From: Leptobrachium leishanense
Taxonomy: Eukaryota; Chordata; Amphibia; Anura; Megophryidae
Direction: 5' to 3'
Assembly: GCA_009667805.1 (NCBI GenBank)
Contig: CM019063.1
Span: forward strand, 411,470,626-411,534,625
DNA length: 64,000 bases
A program made the translations under genes and the position numbers. Under the pieces are notes generated by a model. It ran no database searches. It was given only the letters and a program-made list of their open reading frames with translations, and was not told the DNA's origin. Shown piece by piece: positions 58,071 to 64,000 of this stretch; positions within the stretch are counted from its first letter, which is position 1, and each line of letters begins with the position of its first letter.

Positions 58071-60668
58071 GACTAGCTTTTGCCCGCGGCTTCGCTCGAA
58101 AGGATTTTAGGATTTGTTAAAATTGTTTTTTTATAAGAAACTTGAGGTTTTTTTGGTAGAACCCCCCTTTCCCCCCCACTTGGGATTTTTGGAAAATTGT
58201 AAAACACGTGTTTTTTTATTTTTCAAGAAGAACGTAAGTGTCAAATTTCACACCTGTAACATCTTTGGTTTTTGAAATATAGGTATACTGATAAAAGTAT
58301 TCACATCCCTTTCCCCCAACCCCCTCAACTGGATTTTCAGAAAATGGTAAAACATGTTTGTTTTTTTTGCACGAAGATTGTAAATATCGAATTTCACACC
58401 TGTAACATCATTGGTTTTTGAAATATAGGTAAAGTGATAAAAGTATTCAACCCCCCTTTTTGCCCCCCCCCCCTCCCACTGAATTTTTGGAAAATGGTAA
58501 AATAGATGTTTTTTTGATTCTCAAGACGAATCTAAATACCAATTTTCACGTATGTAACATCTTCTTTTTTTGAGATATAGGTATCCTGTTTAAAAGTATT
58601 CAGCCCCCTTATTTTCACCCCCCACTTGGGATTTTTGGAAAATGGTAAAACACCTGTTTTTATTTTTCAAGAAGATTGTAAATAACAAAATTTCATGTTT
58701 GTAACATCTTTGGTTTTTGAAATATAGGTATAATGATAAAAAATATTAAGACCCTTCCCCCCAACCCCCCCAATTGGATTTGTGAAAAATGGCAAAAAAC
58801 ATGTTTGTTTTTTTTTCACGAAGATTGTAAATACCAAATTTCACACCCGTAACATCTTCGGTTTTTGAAATATAGGTATACTGATAAAAGTATTCAACCC
58901 CCCTTTTTGCCCCCCCAAGGAATTTTCAGAACATGGTAAAATACGAGTTGTTTTATTTTTCAAGACGAATCTAAATACCAATTTTCAGTTCTGTAACATC
59001 TTCTGTTTTGGAGATACAGGTATCCTGTTTAAAATATTCAACCCCCTTTTTTCGCCCCCCCCCCACATGGATTTTTGAAGAACGGTGAAATACGTGTTTT
59101 TATATTTTTCAAGATGGATCTAAATACCGATTTTCACGTCTATAACATCTTCTGATTTTGAGCTATAGGTATCCTGTTTAAAATATTCAACCCCCTCTTT
59201 CACCCCCTTATGGGTGGATTTTCCAAAAATCCTTGCTTAGTGGGTGCCTACATCATAAAAACAGTGCACCTTCAAAATTTCACATTCCTAGGTTAAACGG
59301 TTTCAGCTGGGAGTTGATGAGTCAGTCCTTCAGTCAGTCAGGACTTTTGCGTTTATATATCTATATATAGACGTATTTAACCCCCCAATTTGGCCCCCCC
59401 CATGGAATTTTCAGAAAATGGTAAAATACGTGTTTTTTTATTTGTTAAGATGAATCTAAATACCGATTTTCACGTCTGTAACATCTTCTGTTTATAAGAT
59501 ATAGATATCCTGTTTAAAATATTTAAAATATTCAAGCCCCTTTTTTCGCAACCCCCAAGTTGAATTTTTGAAAAACAGTAAAGTACGTGTTTTTTTTATT
59601 TTTCAAGAAGAATCTAAATACCGATTTTCACATCTGTAACATCTTCTGTTTTTGAGATATAGGTATCGTGTTTAACATATTCAATCCCTTTTTTCACCCC
59701 CTTAGGCCCCGTTCACACTGTGCGATTTATCGTGCGGATTTTGCCGCGACGTCGCGGCAAAATCCGTGCGACGTCGCGCTGTGTAGCTTCTCCAATGCAT
59801 TTCAATGGAGCTGTTCACATCTTGCCGCGCGACGTCGCGCGTCGCAGAAGAATGTCGCTGGTACATGACCCTTTTTTTGCGATTTGCTATCTGCGATTTT
59901 GCGATTTGTATTGGCGGTGCTTTGCAAAAGTTGCACAAAACAGCGATGTCGCTCGACATTATCGCACCATGTCGCGAATATGAAAATCGCGCTGAAAGTC
60001 GCGCGATTTTCAAATCGCACAGAGTGAACGGGGCCTTAGGAGCGGAGTTTCCAAAAATCCTTCCTTAGTGGGTGCCCACATCATAAAAAGAGTGCATCTT
60101 CAAAATTTCACATTCCTAGGTTAAATGGTTTCAGCTGGGCGTTGATGAGTCAGTCAGTCAATCAGGACTTTCGCGTTTATCATAAAAGTATTCAACCCCC
60201 CTTGTTGCCCCCCCAAGGAATTTTCAGAAAATGGTAAAATACGTGTATTTTTATTTGTCAAGATGAATCTAAATACCGATTTTCACGTCTGTACCATCTT
60301 CTGTTTTTAAGATATAGGTATACTGTTTAAAATATTTTAAATATTCAACCCCCCTTTTTTGCCCCCCAGTTGAATTTTTGAAAAACGGTAAAATACATGT
60401 TTTTTTATTTTTCAAGGCGAATCTAAATACCGATTTTCACATCTGTAACATCTTCTGTTTTTGAGCTATAGGTATCCTGTGTAAAATATTCAACCCCCTT
60501 TTTCACCCCCTGAGGGGCGGAGTTTCCAAAAATCCTTCCTTAGTGGGTGCCTAGATCATAAAATTTCAAAATTTCACGTTCCTAGGTTAAACGGTTTCAG
60601 CTGGGCGTTGATGAGTCAGTCAGTCAGTAAGTCAATCAGTCAGTCAGTCAGGACTTTCGCGTTTATAT
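58071..60668 (+). repeat. Tandem array of about 147-bp units with CAGTCAGGACTTT tails
   Basis: It begins GACTAGCTTTTGCCCGCGGC and contains at least eleven units. Each unit has CTGTAACATCTTC, ATATAGGTATACTGATAAAA, a CCCCCC tract and GAAAATGGTAAAATACGTG. The segment CAGTCAGTCAGGACTTTTGC, followed by GTTTATATAT, occurs three times (about 59330, 60145, 60635). This divides the array into three blocks, each ending in the same tail. A Harbinger-like MITE interrupts it at 59705-60035. The two boundary motifs suggest a transposable element with expanded internal repeats; I cannot assign the class. Confidence 0.8.
59705..60035. mobile_element. Harbinger-like MITE, 331 bp
   Basis: The left end GGCCCCGTTCACACTGTGCG and the complement of the right end, GGCCCCGTTCACTCTGTGCG, differ by one base. 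TTA lies on both sides (59702-59704, 60036-60038). The interior is rich in CGCGACGTCGCG-type palindromes and GCGATTT motifs, arranged so that the whole can fold back. Confidence 0.85.
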
Positions 60669-61042
60669 ATATAGATATAGTTTATATTCTGATTTTTTTT
60701 ATAGAAAACTAGGTTTCAGGTTTACAACTATACAAATATTTGGGTTAGATTGAGATAAGGAAACAGCAGAAATAAGTACTTCCCAAAATAATACCTCTCA
60801 AATGACTCTGTTGCTAATGTTCTTCTCAGGAAATGAAAGGATGCTAAATTTGACTTATGTTTATGTTTGGCAGTAAACACTATCAAACTGTACTTGCATT
60901 TCTGATATGTTCCTGCATTATTTTGCAGATCAGTTTGCAGTATGTAAAATCCCTTCAGGCCATCGGTGCATTACGAATTCTCTTATTGAGACTAATTCCC
61001 AATCAGTTTAATACAATCAGGTAGATCATATTGAGATTTTGC
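60669..61042. other. No recognisable gene
   Basis: AT-rich sequence between the tandem array and the TTAA element. Nothing identifiable. Confidence 0.4.
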
Positions 61043-61046
61043 TTAA

Positions 61047-62080
61047 ACCCTTTCACTGCTGAGACATTTCCCGCCTGTGCTGAGCTAATTTTTACCGGTT
61101 TCGCTCATCATGTTTAAACGTGCTTTGAAGCCACGTATTATTATATGACCCAGACATATTGGGCACTATTACATTCTTCGCGCACAATTTTCCTCGTGCT
61201 CAAAAATTCATTAACGTGAGGGGAAAAACTCATTACGCTGAACGTTGTATTATGAAGTTCGCGCACAAAATGCGCGTTAACTTCTAACGCGAGTGACCCT
61301 GCGCGAACCCTGTGCGAGCGAAGGTTCGTGCGCGCATCCCATACTTAACATTGTGAGCGCAAATGCGTTTGTGCGCTGGTACGCGGATGGTATTACAATC
61401 GATGCGCATGGTCATGGTTGGTATCATTGGAAAGGCCATGCTCTGGCTGCTCCAATGATACCAAACATTAACCCCTAGCTGCCACACATCGGGAGATTGG
61501 AACCCCCTATCTCCACCATAGGTGGCAGCTAGGTGTTAACCTCCGAACTGACGTCATCACGCCATGCGCGATGACGCCAGTCGGCAGGGGAAGATCCCAG
61601 AAGCTTGGCCGACATCCAAGATGTCGGCCAGCTCCGGGAGGGGACCGAGATCCGGTGCCTGTTAGTACCGAATCGCGATCCAGCCCCATGGGGTTAAAGG
61701 CAGCCACCACTTGGAAGGGCAGGCTGTCCCCTTCAAAGTAGTGCCTGCCTATTTTTTGCACCCCAAGCTGAACGGGAGAGAGAGAGGTCCAAAGGACCTC
61801 CCCCATCCCCTTCAGGCACCTTCCCCGCACTGGTGGAGGGTGCCTGGAATAGACATCATTGCGCCCGGAACGATGACGGTATTCTTGCCTGCCGGAGTCC
61901 CGGAGGCTGGTCTGACATCAAAGATAGTATCAAAGATGTCAGCACGCACCAGGGGGCCGCAGCGATCGGCCGGAATCCTGGCCGTTTGCAGCTGCAAAGG
62001 GAGGATGCACTCAGCGCATCCTCTGTAGCCAAGGCTTTGCGCGTCTGGACACGCTCAGCGCGTCCACTGCAGCAAGGTGG
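61047..62080. mobile_element. TTAA-flanked hairpin-chain element, copy 3, diverged
   Basis: TTAAA occurs at 61043-61047 and 62081-62085. The left part (CCCTTTCACTGCTGAGACAT, CATGTTTAAACGTGCTTTG) and the right part match copy 1. Preserved hairpins include TGACGTCATCACGCCATGCGCGATGACG-like sequence near 61550, CCGACATCCAAGATGTCGG near 61610 and a changed GACGCGCTCAGCGCGTC near 62045. About 61160-61410 is a foreign insert starting GGGCACTATTACATTC and ending near GGTATTACAATCGATGCGC. Hairpin arms are less perfect than in copies 1 and 2. Confidence 0.72.
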
Positions 62081-62084
62081 TTAA

Positions 62085-64000
62085 ACTTCATCTGGGCAGA
62101 GTTCCAAAACACTTTTGTTCTCTTGCAAGTTATTTTGAAGGACAGACTTGTTTGTTTTCAATTTTTAAATGGCAAAAGAAAACAATTAATAAAGTATTAG
62201 CAACATATTTAAAATTGCCACTTGCATCTTCCAATTTACAGAGAATGGAGCCAACAATGCTGGATGGTAATCTCAGTTTAATTACAGTTATCTGGGTATA
62301 TATTTAACTTCAGTACATGTGTTAATAAAAGAAACAATAAAACATTCACAAGCACAAAATAAGATGTTAACCAAATTTATATCTAAAGGTTTGTGGAAAC
62401 CTTGGCAAAGAAATATATCATTATGCTATTCCTATTGACAGCTATGATGGAAATTTCCAAACCGCATTACTTAATGTTAAAATCTCATTTGAAATTATTA
62501 TTATTCATTTATTTGTATTGAACCAACACATTCTGCAGCACAGTGTGGGGGTTACAGTAAGATAGGGTAATACCTAATTCTACACACATGAGGTAAAGAC
62601 GACAGCTGGTGTTTTTCAGTAATTTATTCCATTTTAGTCTTTGGGAGGTGACTTATCTCCTCTTAATGTGGATTGCTCAAACTCCCATCTGTTGCGGCAT
62701 AAGGAGAGAAAATATGAATAAAAACAATTCTGCAGCACAGTACACTGAAAAAAGAGCTGATGTAGGCTCCAGACCATGTGTGTAGATTGTGTTTATTCCA
62801 TTAGTGCATCATTGAGTTCTACGAGACCACACCATTGTGAATCTCAACTGTTTACATGGGTCCATTTTGAGGGACCAGAGGGAGCCCAAAAAGAGGGGAA
62901 AAGTCACTTTGGAACAAATGTCCCAGGTGCTGTATACTGAGTAACATATGTGAGGCTCATGAATATGTGAGTGAGCAACTCTCTATGCAGTTATTTAAAT
63001 ATATAGAACCCTATCACCTTTTTGAACACTAGTGCGCACAAACATGAGCATTAGCGCTAGGTTAAAAGCGGTTATAGCCCAGATCAGATCCCGATGACGA
63101 GTGGATTAAAAATTCCATTAGCACATCGGTAATAGCATTAGGTGTTAGAATCACTAAGTCCTAACGCTAATTAAGCACCACTGCAGCTAACTGAAATGTT
63201 AGCCACAGCTTTAAGCTGGTGCTAAATGTTCCACATCTGCAGAATCCATCAGCAACAGCTGAAACCCCCTCCCCCCAAAAATCAGCTACTTACCTCTCAT
63301 TCCGCTGTGAGAATGGTGACTCTATCCGCCATTTCTGGCTGCTGGGAGCAGAGTGAGACTTGGGAAAATGTCCCCAGTCTCCCACTGTGAATCACTCTGC
63401 AGCCCTGCACAATCTTGCGAGAGTGAGATTGTGCAGCTCACATGTCCCGGAAGTCCTATGGACTCCAGGAGGGGATACTCACAGTGATGCCTTAGAGCTG
63501 CCGTGAGTAGCCTGGAGGGCAGTGCTCGTTAAAGGGAAGGCTGCTGGATTCAGCCTGTCTCGTAATCTAGTTGTAAAACAAGGACGCTGGGGGAAATTTA
63601 CGAGCGCAGGTTTTTCCCCTTATCATCCCCATTATAGCGACAGGCACATGATAGTGCCCATAATTTACTATAGTATATCATCATTATAGAATCTATGTAT
63701 AGCAAAAGCTTCTGCATAAAGGTATTTGAGAATAATCATTATATAGTAAAAATCATAATGCCATACTAAGGAATATGAATCATCATTCTTGGTTGCTTAT
63801 CAGAGTAGGACTTGTTTTAGCCATTCTTCACTAAACACTAAACATTTGAGTCCATATTACAAAGTTCATGCTAAGGAGAAAAACCTGTGCCGTCAGGTTT
63901 CTCTTCAGCATCCCCGTTTTAGCCTGATATTACGGTGCAGGCACTAATCCAGTAGCCTGCATCGTAACCCGACTTAACTTTTGAGTTAACCACAGCAGGA
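62085..64000. other. No gene; LINE tail and MITE-like DNA
   Basis: 62497-62560 (AATTATTATTATTCATTTAT, then AACACATTCTGCAGCACAG) is a degenerate LINE 3' tail in the minus direction, like 13012-13125. About 63040-63660 contains AAGTCCTAACGCTAATTAAG, CTTACCTCTCATTCCGCTGT and GGGAGCAGAGTGAGACT, matching the MITE family around 51347-51727. The end of the window repeats blocks such as CAGGCACATGATAGTGCC. No coding frame is supportable. Confidence 0.5.

Overview
The window looks like intergenic DNA from a vertebrate, most likely an anuran amphibian. I infer this from the mix of intact and decayed elements: Tc1/mariner, hAT, L2/CR1-type LINEs, a chromodomain-bearing Ty3/Gypsy element, and many TTAA-, TA- and TWA-flanked miniature elements. 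No database search was possible. I recognise no intact host gene. The only host-like candidates are a broken lysine-rich coding stretch (12402-13002) and a decayed coiled-coil pseudogene (10397-11446), on either side of a 100-N assembly gap.

Layout. 1-8423: a 7.1-kb hAT transposon (1338-8415) with a perfect 8-bp target duplication, a broken BED-finger transposase, an 81-bp tandem array and a nested solo LTR. 8424-15094: mostly unannotatable DNA with a TTAA-flanked miniature element, the two host-like remnants and the gap. 15095-17390: a small LTR retrotransposon that codes only for a Gag-like protein. 17513-30172: a second hAT copy broken up by an L2 LINE (18065-22378), an LTR/gag fragment itself split by a Tc1 element (24529-26142), a palindrome-rich hAT MITE (26959-28376) and another solo LTR. 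30173-33254: a candidate CAGTG-ended element carrying a LINE tail and a hairpin-chain TTAA element. 34937-37615: a decayed Tc1 in a TA microsatellite, then a TA-flanked MITE with a foldback core and the hairpin-chain element again in inverted orientation. 39899-45692: Harbinger-like and TA MITEs, a solo LTR and a third, transposase-less hAT copy filled with other DNA. 45897-51341: a young 5.4-kb Gypsy chromovirus (580-bp LTRs with about 3 differences by eye). 52794-54409: the best preserved Tc1 element, with an uninterrupted DD34E transposase frame. 55627-57808: a Tc1 split by a LINE 3' end. 58071-60668: a tandem array of about 147-bp units. 61047-62080: a third hairpin-chain element.

How the parts relate. 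Nothing forms an operon or host pathway; the logic is insertion into insertion, and target duplications give the order of many events. The most mechanistic signal is in the LTR elements. In the Gypsy, the 11 bases that should lie at the transcript 5' end, about 31 bp downstream of a TATA-like box, are exactly complementary to the bases next to the 5' LTR, as in Tf1-type self-primed reverse transcription. Two other LTR elements in the window show weaker versions of the same layout. The second notable signal is a TTAA-flanked family built from a series of different perfect hairpins, present three times.
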